The notes: generated by a model from the letters alone, not told the origin. 7,445 bases of DNA from Opitutia bacterium (GCA_018695085.1 JABHOU010000439.1:1-7445), one strand, 5' to 3'; positions 1-7,099 are shown, counted from the first letter of the stretch. Numbers and translations are program-made.

Positions 1-444
1 CTTCGCGTCGAGGTGTTCGTTCACCCACTCTTGGCTCCACTCGTCGAGCTTGCTTCCACGCAGTCTCGGACTCAGCTTGATGCGGGCTTGTTCCATTTTA
101 TCAATGACCTCCTTCGGTAAGTTCGTGCGTCTCGCTCCTATCTTCCGAAGCGCTAGATTGTCCACTTTTCGCGTGGGAGTTGGCACGTCCTTATGCCATA
201 CAAGTGAAAGATAGGCCCTGTCTTCCGTTGCCACTACGCTCCCGAAACCTCCATCGTCGCCACTTGGGATATGTTCGCTCTCCCAAAGTAGCTTCGGTCC
301 TGTTTCCGGCCATGCGTCGGCTAGCTTGGTCGAGGCTTTTGACGACCCGTCACGGTTGGGCCCTCTCCACTGGGGCCACGAACCATCGGCATAAACGAAA
401 GCTCCGCTGAAAACGGTAAAAAGAAAAAATGCAGTTATCTTCAT
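1..444 (-). CDS. PQQ-like beta-propeller (BamB-like) exported protein, N-terminal part
   Basis: This is an open frame of 148 codons that runs off the left edge, so only the N-terminus is present. The predicted protein starts MKITAFFLFTVFSGAFVYA, a typical signal peptide, followed by DGSWPQWRGPNRDGSS. The W-P-Q-W-R-G-P-N-R-D-G block is the hallmark start of PQQ-binding-like/BamB-type beta-propellers common in Planctomycetota and Verrucomicrobiota. A first blade strand (LLWESEHIPSG, then GFGSVVATEDRAYLSLVWH) is followed from about residue 90 by a charged, probably helical stretch (NLPKEVIDKMEQARIKLSPR, then KLDEWSQEWVNEHL) rather than a second blade. The protein probably acts in the periplasm or at the outer membrane; whether it binds PQQ or another ligand cannot be judged from this part. 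The ATG at 444 lies 22 bp after the sulfatase stop, which suggests cotranscription. An in-frame ATG at 459 is possible, but 444 gives the better signal peptide. Family call is firm; the function is unknown. Confidence 0.85.
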   Translation of the reverse strand, partial: MKITAFFLFTVFSGAFVYADGSWPQWRGPNRDGSSKASTKLADAWPETGPKLLWESEHIPSGDDGGFGSVVATEDRAYLSLVWHKDVPTPTRKVDNLALRKIGARRTNLPKEVIDKMEQARIKLSPRLRGSKLDEWSQEWVNEHLDAK

Positions 445-466
445 CTCGCTCTGAGGCATTGATTGG

Positions 467-1939
467 TTATTTGGCGGGTCGCCAAGGTTGTGGGCCGTCG
501 GGTTTCTTTGCTTGGAGGAACTTGGCATCCACTTCCTTGTACCAGGCATGGAGCTTTTTGCGCATGGCATTGACGCGATCGGGATGCTTGTCGGCGACGT
601 CGTTTCTTTCGCCGATGTCCTTGCTTAGGTCGTATAGATGAGTTTTTCCATCCTCGAAACGTTCGATCAACTTCCAGTCTCCCATTCGAACGGCGGCTCC
701 CGGGAAACCTCCCTGGTTGCTGTAGTGCGGGTAGTGCCAGTAAAGGGCTTCTCGGTCCAACTTTTCTTCGCCTTTCAGCAGGGGCATGAGATCGACGCCA
801 TCGATGGGTCCGGCGCCTTTCGGTTCACCATCGGCCGCTTTGACGAAGGTGGGAAAGAAGTCAGTGCTCATTACGGGGTGTGAGCTTTGCGAGTCAGGTT
901 CGGTTACACCTGGCCAACGAACGAGAAATGCTTCTCGGATGCCGCCCTCGTAGAGCCACCCCTTACCGCCTCGGAGAGGGAGGTTGGAAGTGGGGGAACC
1001 CTCGGAAGTCGAGAGCCCGCCGTTGTCGGAAGTAAAGGCGACCACCACCTCATCGTCCAAGCCGAGTGACTTCAACTTGTCGAGTACCTTGCCCACGGCA
1101 AGGTCCATGGCTTCCACCATTGCGCCGTACACCGCGTGTTTTTGCAGGATGCGCACCTTGCGGAACCCCTTGTTTTTGGGCCAGACCATTTCCTCGTTGC
1201 CGAACTCGGTTCCCTTTACCTTGGCGGCTCGCTTCTTGTATTTATCGACCAGGTCGGGTCGTCCGATCAATGGGGTGTGCACGGAGTAGAAGGAGAGCAT
1301 TGCGAAGAACGGTTTGTCCTTGTTCGTCTCGATGAACTTGCAGGTGTCTTTTGCCAGTCGGTCCGGCAGATGCTCGCCGTCGGGGCCGTCGCTTAGGCGA
1401 GGATTCCCGTATGGAGAGAAATATTTTTTACCGCCATAGGGGCCACCTTTGGAAAAGCCGCCCGAATTGAGGTCGTATCCCTGCTTCGTGGGCCAGAATT
1501 CTTCGGTTGGCCCCAAATGCCATTTGCCCGCGAAGAAGGTGGCGTAGCCTTTTTTATTGAGGGCTTCCGCTATCGTGACTTCTTCCAAGTCCATTCGGTC
1601 GTGCAAGGGAGCGGAATTGAAGAGACCGCCGCGCCTGCCGCTGAAAAAATTGGTGGCATCCTTGCGGGAGGGGTGTCGGCCAGTCTGAATTCCGAAGCGG
1701 GTGGGGGAGCATACGGGGTTGGCGGCATATCCATCCGTGAACTTCATTCCTGACTTTGCGAGGGCGTCTACGTTCGGCGTATCGTAGAAGCACTTCGGGT
1801 TGTAGGCTCCTATGTCCATGTACCCGAGATCGTCCACGAGAATGAGAACGAAGCTGGGTTGCTTGGCTTTGGCGTTGAGAAAGCTTGTCGCGGCAATGGA
1901 TGCGGCGAGCAAAAGGAAAGGAAGCATTCGTATGGTCAT
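467..1939 (-). CDS. Secreted S1-family sulfatase (formylglycine-dependent)
   Basis: Hydrolyses a sulfate ester, probably on a polysaccharide or glycosaminoglycan; the substrate cannot be told from sequence. Numbered from the ATG at 1939 (490 aa), residues 1-25 are a signal peptide (MTIRMLPFLLLAASIAA...). Active-site features of the alkaline-phosphatase-like sulfatase fold are all visible: metal ligands D36-D37 (LVDDLGYMD), the maturation motif C77-S-P-T-R81 in which Cys becomes formylglycine, GKWHLG with K139 and H141, H221 (VHTPL), D305-N306 (SDNGG) and K326 (RGGKGWLYEGG). The C-terminal region has the usual ALYWHYPHY and DWKLIERFEDG blocks. Length fits a complete family member. Start choice is uncertain: a TTG at 1951 has GAGG four bases upstream, while the ATGs at 1939 and 1927 have no clear ribosome site; I chose 1939 because ATG and an Arg-containing n-region favour it. 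No sulfatase-maturating enzyme is in the window. It sits between the TPR lipoprotein and the propeller gene on the same strand. Confidence 0.95.
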   Translation of the reverse strand: MTIRMLPFLLLAASIAATSFLNAKAKQPSFVLILVDDLGYMDIGAYNPKCFYDTPNVDALAKSGMKFTDGYAANPVCSPTRFGIQTGRHPSRKDATNFFSGRRGGLFNSAPLHDRMDLEEVTIAEALNKKGYATFFAGKWHLGPTEEFWPTKQGYDLNSGGFSKGGPYGGKKYFSPYGNPRLSDGPDGEHLPDRLAKDTCKFIETNKDKPFFAMLSFYSVHTPLIGRPDLVDKYKKRAAKVKGTEFGNEEMVWPKNKGFRKVRILQKHAVYGAMVEAMDLAVGKVLDKLKSLGLDDEVVVAFTSDNGGLSTSEGSPTSNLPLRGGKGWLYEGGIREAFLVRWPGVTEPDSQSSHPVMSTDFFPTFVKAADGEPKGAGPIDGVDLMPLLKGEEKLDREALYWHYPHYSNQGGFPGAAVRMGDWKLIERFEDGKTHLYDLSKDIGERNDVADKHPDRVNAMRKKLHAWYKEVDAKFLQAKKPDGPQPWRPAK

Positions 1940-1996
1940 CTTCGAAAGCAAGAAACCTCAATGCCATGAGGGCAAGTCAGAATGCTCTCGAACAGG

Positions 1997-3439
1997 TCAC
2001 TTTAGACCGTCGATCATGGCTTGAGCGTTTTTGACGTAGGGGTCTTCCGGACCTCTTTTTTTGAACCAGATATCCTTAGCCTTTTCCAAGTGTTCCAAGG
2101 CTTTTGCCTTTTCAGCCTTTTTGGCGTAGGTCTTGCCGACGTTGTAGTGACTGTCAGCGAGGTCCGGGTGGTCGGGAGGAAGGCTTTTGAGCTCGATCGC
2201 GAGGCACTTCTCGTAGTACCCGATGGCCTTGTCCGGAACGCCTTTTTTTTCGTAGGCAGAGCCTAAGTTGTTGTAGGTTATGGCGACGTCGGGATGCGTG
2301 GGTCCGAGGGTCTTCAGCCCAATCGCGAGACATTTCTCGTAGTAGTTTACGGCCTTGTCGTAGTCGCCCTTGCGGGAGTAGGCGCCGGCGCCGTTGTTGT
2401 AGGTCGTGGCTACCGACGGGTGCTCGGGGCCAACGGTCTTCAGCCAGATCGCCAAGGCTTTTCCGTGGTAGTCGATGGCCTTGTCGTACTCTTCGTTGTT
2501 GTCGTGGGCGGAGCCGAGGTTGTTGTAACTGGCGGCCACGTCGGGATGCTCGGCACCTTGGGTTTTCAGCCTAATCGCCAAGGCCTTTTCGTGGTAGGTG
2601 ATGGCCTTGGCGTGATCCTCGTCGTTGTCATGGGCCAAGCCGAGGTTGTTGTAGCACGTTGCGACGTCGGGATGGTCGGGGCCGAATTTCTTCAGCCAGA
2701 TCTCCAGAGCCGCATCGTAGTTGGCTGTTGCCCTGCCGAACGCTCCCTTCCCGGCGTAGGCCGCGCCCGTGCCGAGATAGGCAGAGGCGATTCGAGGATG
2801 GTCGGATCCGAGTGATTCCAACCAAATTCTGACGGCCCGTTCGTGATAAGCGATGGCGGTATCGTACTCTCCCTGTTCCAAGCAGACGGAGCCGATATTG
2901 TGATAGCTCAAGGCGACTTTGTTATGCTCGGGACCGAGTGTATCCACTCCAAGCTGCAGGGCCTTTTCGTGGCTTGCTATGGCTTTGTCGTATTCGCCTT
3001 TTCGGCTGTTGGCTGAGCCGAGCTTGCCGTAGGCGAAGATTTTGTCCTCGTCGGACAGGGCATGGGTCAGCACCTCTTCGGCGTACTTAATAGCCTTGTC
3101 GTTTTCCTGCAACGCATCGGAAATTTTGCAGAAACTCTTGAGGAAGAAAACATGCATGGCCTCGTCTTTCTCGGTGCGGTTGTTGAACGCCCCGTAGGCT
3201 TGGGTCATCTTCGCTTGCGCCCGTGCGTACTTTCCTTCCTCGAGGAGGGTATTCGCCTCGGCGGCCATCTTCTCGATTATCTCGTTGGAAAACTTTTCGG
3301 CAACTATACCCGCCTTGGTTGGCTCACCAACCCGTTTGCTCTCCTTGGGTTCGTTCCCCTTGTGGTCAGAGTGCCCATGCTCGTCCCCACACCCCCCCAG
3401 CAGCAGGGCGACGCCAAGGGCAACAAGCAACTTTTTCAT
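1997..3439 (-). CDS. TPR-repeat lipoprotein, kinesin-light-chain-like repeats
   Basis: 480-residue predicted lipoprotein. The N-terminus MKKLLVALGVALLLGGC is a signal peptide with lipobox L14-G-G-C17. Gly at +2 gives no Asp-type inner-membrane retention signal, though that rule is from Proteobacteria. A His/Asp/Lys-rich linker (GDEHGHSDHKGNEPKESK) follows, then two degenerate TPR-like helical pairs at about 58-128, then eight contiguous 42-residue repeats at 131-466 and a short tail. The repeat resembles the TPR_10/TPR_12 type of kinesin light chain: PDVA-x-x-YNNLG-x-AY, then YDKAI-x-YYEKALAI-x-LKTLGPEH. Such arrays are protein-interaction scaffolds; no enzymatic domain is seen. The frame is open back to an ATG at 3529, but the residues before the ATG at 3439 (STFPTKNEVPNPPELD...) do not look like coding sequence and would hide the lipoprotein signal, so 3439 is the likely start. 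It has no Shine-Dalgarno site. First gene of the presumed operon, 57 bp before the ATG chosen for the sulfatase. Partner unknown. Confidence 0.92.
   Translation of the reverse strand: MKKLLVALGVALLLGGCGDEHGHSDHKGNEPKESKRVGEPTKAGIVAEKFSNEIIEKMAAEANTLLEEGKYARAQAKMTQAYGAFNNRTEKDEAMHVFFLKSFCKISDALQENDKAIKYAEEVLTHALSDEDKIFAYGKLGSANSRKGEYDKAIASHEKALQLGVDTLGPEHNKVALSYHNIGSVCLEQGEYDTAIAYHERAVRIWLESLGSDHPRIASAYLGTGAAYAGKGAFGRATANYDAALEIWLKKFGPDHPDVATCYNNLGLAHDNDEDHAKAITYHEKALAIRLKTQGAEHPDVAASYNNLGSAHDNNEEYDKAIDYHGKALAIWLKTVGPEHPSVATTYNNGAGAYSRKGDYDKAVNYYEKCLAIGLKTLGPTHPDVAITYNNLGSAYEKKGVPDKAIGYYEKCLAIELKSLPPDHPDLADSHYNVGKTYAKKAEKAKALEHLEKAKDIWFKKRGPEDPYVKNAQAMIDGLK
2042..3049 (-). repeat. Eight tandem 126-bp units coding for 42-residue TPRs
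   Basis: The units lie end to end with no indels. In coding order they are 2924-3049, 2798-2923, 2672-2797, 2546-2671, 2420-2545, 2294-2419, 2168-2293 and 2042-2167. Units 4 to 7 are the most alike (YNN, KALAI or KCLAI, LKT, HPDVA or HPSVA). Units 4 and 5 share long identical DNA blocks, for example around 2639-2653, which suggests duplication. Unit 6 departs from consensus at NNGAGAY in place of NNLGSAY. Unit 3 lacks the NN pair, and unit 8 is the most diverged. Confidence 0.9.
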
Positions 3440-3591
3440 TCGTGTGATGCTATGTTCATCTCTCCATCGGTCAAGCTCAGGGGGATTAGGTACCTCATTT
3501 TTCGTAGGAAAGGTACTCGTCGACATCATGTTTTTACTTAACGAGAGATTTCCAGTTTGCCTGGAGGAGAACTCGTCAGCACATTGAACGC
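3440..3591. promoter_or_regulatory. Divergent intergenic region between lipoprotein and thioredoxin-like genes
   Basis: These 152 bp separate two divergently transcribed genes, so promoters for both should lie here. The perfect 8-bp palindrome AGGTACCT is at 3488-3495, and a related AGGTACTC is at 3511-3518; this could be an operator half-site pair, but the evidence is slight. A GGAGGA at 3563-3568 lies 23 bases before the plus-strand ATG at 3592, too far to serve it as a normal ribosome site. Confidence 0.5.
3447..3474 (-). promoter_or_regulatory. Candidate sigma70-type promoter for the TPR lipoprotein gene
   Basis: On the minus strand, TTGACC (3474-3469, five of six matches to the -35 consensus) is followed after 16 bp by TAGCAT (3452-3447, four of six matches to the -10). 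Only seven bases separate this -10 box from the ATG at 3439, so transcription would begin at or within a base or two of the start codon and the mRNA would be leaderless. This agrees with the absence of a Shine-Dalgarno site there. It rests on pattern matching only, and the -10 is weak. Confidence 0.35.
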
Positions 3592-4131
3592 ATGAAAATC
3601 ATATTCCCATTATTGACCTCTGCCTTCTTCTTTCTGTTTCATTTCAGCCTAGCGGCGGACGAGCCAAGGCCGGAAAACAGCAAGGTACGCCCCCAGTTGA
3701 ACGCCATGCAGGGCAAGCCCGCCCCGAAGCTCGGTTTGAAGGGGTGGATCAATTCCAAGCCGCTTTCGCTAGAAGATCTAAAGGGCAAGATCGTAGTTCT
3801 AGATTTCTGGGCGACTTGGTGCGGGCCTTGCATTCGTGCCGTCCCTCATACCAACGAGATGATGGAGAAGTACGCCGACGAGGACGTTGTCTTCATCGGG
3901 GTGTGCGCCAAAAGCGGTTCAGAAAAAATGGCTGCTACGGTAAAGGAGCACGGCATCAAGTATCCCGTGGCCGTGGACGCCGGCGCCAACGCCGCCTATC
4001 GCGCCAATAGTTTTCCCGATTACTACCTGATCGATCGAGCCGGAGTGCTGCGATGGGCGGACATCGCCAACGCAGACGTGGAAAAGGCCATAGGAATACT
4101 GCTCAAGGAAAAGAAAAAGAAGAAAAAATAA
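3592..4131 (+). CDS. Exported TlpA/ResA-like thioredoxin-fold protein
   Basis: Predicted extracytoplasmic thiol-disulfide protein of 179 aa. Residues 1-21 form a signal peptide (MKIIFPLLTSAFFFLFHFSLA). The mature part follows the AhpC/TSA-Redoxin (TlpA-like) pattern: GKPAPKLGLKGWINSKPLSL, then LKGKIVVLDFWATWCGPC with the redox pair C77 and C80, then FIGVCAKSG with an extra C105, and SFPDYYLID with the expected cis-proline at P142. These features support dithiol reductase or oxidase activity in the periplasm; direction and partner are unknown. The protein ends in a strongly basic tail, eight residues of which seven are Lys (K-E-K6), coded by an A-rich run up to the stop. The start codon has no well-placed Shine-Dalgarno site. 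It is divergent from the lipoprotein-sulfatase genes, and its 3' end faces that of valS 43 bp away. Confidence 0.93.
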   Translation: MKIIFPLLTSAFFFLFHFSLAADEPRPENSKVRPQLNAMQGKPAPKLGLKGWINSKPLSLEDLKGKIVVLDFWATWCGPCIRAVPHTNEMMEKYADEDVVFIGVCAKSGSEKMAATVKEHGIKYPVAVDAGANAAYRANSFPDYYLIDRAGVLRWADIANADVEKAIGILLKEKKKKKK

Positions 4132-4174
4132 GAGCGTAGGAGAATGGGTTTTCCCAAAGCGTTCGGAGGATGAA

Positions 4175-7099
4175 TCAGCCTAGGGCTTGAAGAGCCGCTC
4201 GGTTTTCCGTAAGTTTGGTTTGAGTCTCGGTTAGTTGCCGGCGGGCACCCTCGATCACTTCGGGTGGAGCCTTGGCGGTGAAGCTTTCGTTGCTTAGGCG
4301 TGCCTCGGTGGAGGCGACTACCTTTTCGAGGTTGGCAATTTCCTTGTCGAGGCGAGCCCGTTCGGCGTCGAGATCGATGCCGGATGCGAGGTCTAGAAAA
4401 GCGGTTCCCAGTGGAGTGACGACGGAAGGTTGTCCGGAAGGTGCTTGGGCGATACGTTCGAACGAAGCGGCTCCGACGAAAAGAAGTAGCTTTTCCATGT
4501 GTCTTTGCAGAGTCTCGGACTTGTCGTCTTCAGCAAGGTAATGAAGGGCCACCTCTCGGTTGGTGGCCAAACCTCGTTCGGCTTTGAGAGCCCGCAGGGC
4601 AGTTACGACTTCTCGTAGCGCCCCAATTTCAGCCTCGGCTTCTTCGTCTATCGAGATTCCTTTTTCGGATAGCGCTTGCCGAAGGATTGCCCCGTCGCCG
4701 GGGCCGACGTACTGGATGGAAGAACCTTCCTTTGAGTATCCCAAGCGTTGCCAGAGTTCTTCCGTGATGAAGGGGGTGACGGGGTGCAGGAGTAGCAAAG
4801 TCTGGCGCAAGCATAGATCTTGAACGGCGAGGCAAGTCTCGCGTACGGAATCATCGCGTAACTTGGCTTTGGAAACTTCGACGTACCAATCGCAGAAGTC
4901 GTGCCAGAAGAAACGGTAAATGCCGTGCAGGACTGAGTTGAACTCGTAGGCTTGATGGTCTCTTTCGACCTGATCGAGGGTTTCTGCGAGACGGGCGAGG
5001 ATGGCGTGGTCTTCGGCATCCAGTTTTTCGGGCTCCAGTCTGGATAGAATGGCGTCGAGAGACGAGTTTTCACGGGCTTCGCCCGACATTCTCCTAAATC
5101 GTGAGACATTCCAGAGCTTGTTGCAGAAGTTCCGACCTTGTTCGATGCTTTCCTCGGAAAAACGAATATCCTGCCCCTTTGGCGCGATGCTCATTATGCC
5201 GTGGCGGAGACCGTCGGCCCCGAATTTGTCGATGAGGTCTAGCGGATCGGGGGAGTTGCCCAGTGACTTCGACATCTTGCGACCACGAGAGTCTCGTATT
5301 ATGCCCGTGAAGTACACGTCGCGAAAGGGAATGCGCCGCTTTATTTCCTCGTCGGATAGGGTTTCTTCCTTGTCCACCGGTTCTCCCATGAACTCGAGGC
5401 CCGCCATGACCATGCGGGCAACCCAGAAGAAGATGATGTCGGGTCCCGTGACGAGAGCCGAGGTGGGGTAGAAGGAAGCCAAGTTCTGCTCTGCCATGGC
5501 TTGTTCGTCGGGCCATCCCATGGTGGCGAATGGCCAGAGCCAGGAGGAGGCCCAAGTGTCGAGAACGTCCTCGTCCTGCTTGAAGCCGTATTGTTCAAGG
5601 TTTTCGCCATCCTCTGGAAGGGTCGAACAGTAAAAAATGTCGTAATCACCTTCCGCTTCTTTCACGATGGGCATTAAGGAATCTTCATTAACATCCACTT
5701 CACAACCATCGGAAACCCGAAAAATCTTCACTACCGTAGTGTCGTGTTCGTCCTTCCAGTTTCCTTCAATGTAACTGTCCCAACCCCAAGGAAGAAGCTC
5801 ATTGCTCCAGTTGTCTTCCGTTAGATGAACGCGTTTGTGCCAGACCGGGATGCGGTGGCCCCACCAGAGCTGGCGAGAGATGCACCAATCCTTGATGTTT
5901 TCGAGCCAGTGCAGATAGGTCTTTTCCCATCGTTCTGGGAAATAGCGTATGAAACCTTCCTTGACGGCCCTTTTGGCCTCCTCGACGCGAGGATATTTCA
6001 GAAACCATTGTTCGGATAGTCGAGGTTCGATCGGAACGTCGGCTCGTTCAGAAAAGCCTACGTTGTTCGAGTGGGACTCCTCGTCCACGAGGCTGCCGTT
6101 TTCCCTCAATCTCTCGACGGTTGCTTTGCGTGCGGCAAATCGGTCCATTCCCGCGAAGTCCGGACCTGCGTGCTCGTTCAAGGTGCCGTCCGGATTGAGC
6201 ACGTCGATGATGGGCAGGTCGTGACGTTGGCCGATTTCGAAGTCCAACTGGTCGTGTGCCGGAGTGATCTTGAGCATACCGGTGCCGAATTCCTTTTCAA
6301 CGGCATCGTCAGCTATAATTGGAATGGGGGCTTCCTGCAGGGGGCGAATGACGTGCTTGCCCTTGAGGCTCGACCAACGTTCATCATCCGGGTGTATGGC
6401 CACGGCGACGTCGCCCATGATGGTTTCCGGACGAGTGGTTGAGACTTCGAGGTAGACATCCGGTGTTTCCATAATTTGATAGCGAATCTTGTACAGAGTG
6501 CTATCCTGCGGTTTCATGATTACCTCCTCGTCCGAAAGGGCGGTGAGGCTTGCCGGGCACCAGTTCACCATGCGTTTGCCGCGGTACACGTACCCTCGCT
6601 CGAACAGCTTGACAAATCCACTGAGTACTGCCCGAGAATAGTCATCATCCAAAGTGTGAACATTGCGTTCCCAATCGCACGAACAGCCTAATTTACGAAG
6701 TTGCCTAAGGATGATTCCACCATGCTTGTCTCGCCATTCAACGGCTCGCTCAAGGAATTTCTCACGGCCTAGATCTCGGCGACTCAACCCTTCTTCTCGG
6801 AGGGACTTTTCCACCTTGGTCTGGGTGGCGATGCCCGCGTGGTCCGTGCCCGGTAACCACATTACGGAAGCTCCCTTCTGGCGTGCTCTTCGAGAAAGAA
6901 TGTCCTGAATGGTGTTGTTGAGAACATGTCCCATGGTCAAAACCCCAGTAACGTTCGGTGGGGGAATCACGATGGAATAGCTCGGTTGTCCTGCCGAGGG
7001 TTTTCCAGCAAAACAACCGTCTTCCTCCCAATGGGAATACCAACGGTCTTCGACTTCGCTTGGGTCGTATGCTTTAGGGATTTCGGGTTCGTTGCTCAT
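4175..7099 (-). CDS. valS: Valyl-tRNA synthetase
   Basis: Cytoplasmic class Ia aminoacyl-tRNA synthetase that charges tRNA-Val with valine. At 974 aa it is full length for the family. Order of features: PPPNVTGVLTMGHVLN with the HIGH-equivalent T55-M-G-H58; the CP1 editing domain with TTRPET (221-226) and GTGMLKITPAHD (TPAHD at 279-283); WCISRQLWWGHRIPVWH ending at H421; QDEDVLDTWASSWLWPF, with D509 starting the DEDVLDTW block; the KMSKS loop at 608-612 (RGRKMSKSLGNSPDPLDL); the anticodon-binding helical region (NKLWNVSRF, HDFCDWYVEVSK, LLLHPVTPFITEELW); and the C-terminal tRNA-binding coiled-coil at about 905-974. Two oddities: the first HIGH residue is Thr rather than His, and 87 residues separate H421 from D509, far more than the roughly 30 I recall for E. 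coli ValS. Upstream AAAAGG lies very close to the ATG. It lies 25 bp after the rhomboid gene and is probably cotranscribed with it. Confidence 0.97.
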   Translation of the reverse strand: MSNEPEIPKAYDPSEVEDRWYSHWEEDGCFAGKPSAGQPSYSIVIPPPNVTGVLTMGHVLNNTIQDILSRRARQKGASVMWLPGTDHAGIATQTKVEKSLREEGLSRRDLGREKFLERAVEWRDKHGGIILRQLRKLGCSCDWERNVHTLDDDYSRAVLSGFVKLFERGYVYRGKRMVNWCPASLTALSDEEVIMKPQDSTLYKIRYQIMETPDVYLEVSTTRPETIMGDVAVAIHPDDERWSSLKGKHVIRPLQEAPIPIIADDAVEKEFGTGMLKITPAHDQLDFEIGQRHDLPIIDVLNPDGTLNEHAGPDFAGMDRFAARKATVERLRENGSLVDEESHSNNVGFSERADVPIEPRLSEQWFLKYPRVEEAKRAVKEGFIRYFPERWEKTYLHWLENIKDWCISRQLWWGHRIPVWHKRVHLTEDNWSNELLPWGWDSYIEGNWKDEHDTTVVKIFRVSDGCEVDVNEDSLMPIVKEAEGDYDIFYCSTLPEDGENLEQYGFKQDEDVLDTWASSWLWPFATMGWPDEQAMAEQNLASFYPTSALVTGPDIIFFWVARMVMAGLEFMGEPVDKEETLSDEEIKRRIPFRDVYFTGIIRDSRGRKMSKSLGNSPDPLDLIDKFGADGLRHGIMSIAPKGQDIRFSEESIEQGRNFCNKLWNVSRFRRMSGEARENSSLDAILSRLEPEKLDAEDHAILARLAETLDQVERDHQAYEFNSVLHGIYRFFWHDFCDWYVEVSKAKLRDDSVRETCLAVQDLCLRQTLLLLHPVTPFITEELWQRLGYSKEGSSIQYVGPGDGAILRQALSEKGISIDEEAEAEIGALREVVTALRALKAERGLATNREVALHYLAEDDKSETLQRHMEKLLLFVGAASFERIAQAPSGQPSVVTPLGTAFLDLASGIDLDAERARLDKEIANLEKVVASTEARLSNESFTAKAPPEVIEGARRQLTETQTKLTENRAALQALG

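Noticed and set aside
180..410. Plus-strand frame of 76 codons opposite the propeller gene
   Set aside because: The minus-strand frame has a signal peptide and the WPQWRGPNRDG family motif; this one is its shadow.
1554..1967. Minus-strand frame of 137 codons starting with ATG at 1967
   Set aside because: It overlaps the sulfatase out of frame, covers its catalytic core region and has no recognisable protein character.
2294..2815. Plus-strand open frame of 173 codons rich in Val and Gly
   Set aside because: It is antisense to the TPR repeats and its repetitive composition mirrors the 126-bp units; the minus-strand lipoprotein explains it.
3439..3460. Seven-codon minus-strand frame (MNIASHE) whose TGA overlaps the lipoprotein ATG
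   Set aside because: The ATGA overlap is suggestive of coupling, but GGAGAG abuts its ATG with no spacer and the frame is too short to distinguish from chance.
3440..3529. N-terminal extension of the TPR lipoprotein to the ATG at 3529
   Set aside because: The extra 30 residues would place the lipoprotein signal peptide internally and do not resemble a leader; the ATG at 3439 gives a textbook lipobox start.
3528..3587. Plus-strand 19-codon frame (MFLLNERFPVCLEENSSAH) ending 4 bp before the thioredoxin-like gene
   Set aside because: It has no ribosome site and no regulatory codon pattern, so a leader peptide is not supported.
4145..4156. TGGGTTTTCCCA hairpin between the convergent thioredoxin-like and valS genes
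   Set aside because: The stem is only four pairs and no T-run follows on either strand, so a terminator cannot be supported.
5001..5471. Plus-strand open frame of 156 codons within valS
   Set aside because: It lies opposite a conserved part of ValS including the KMSKS region; low-complexity Ser/Arg content marks it as a shadow.
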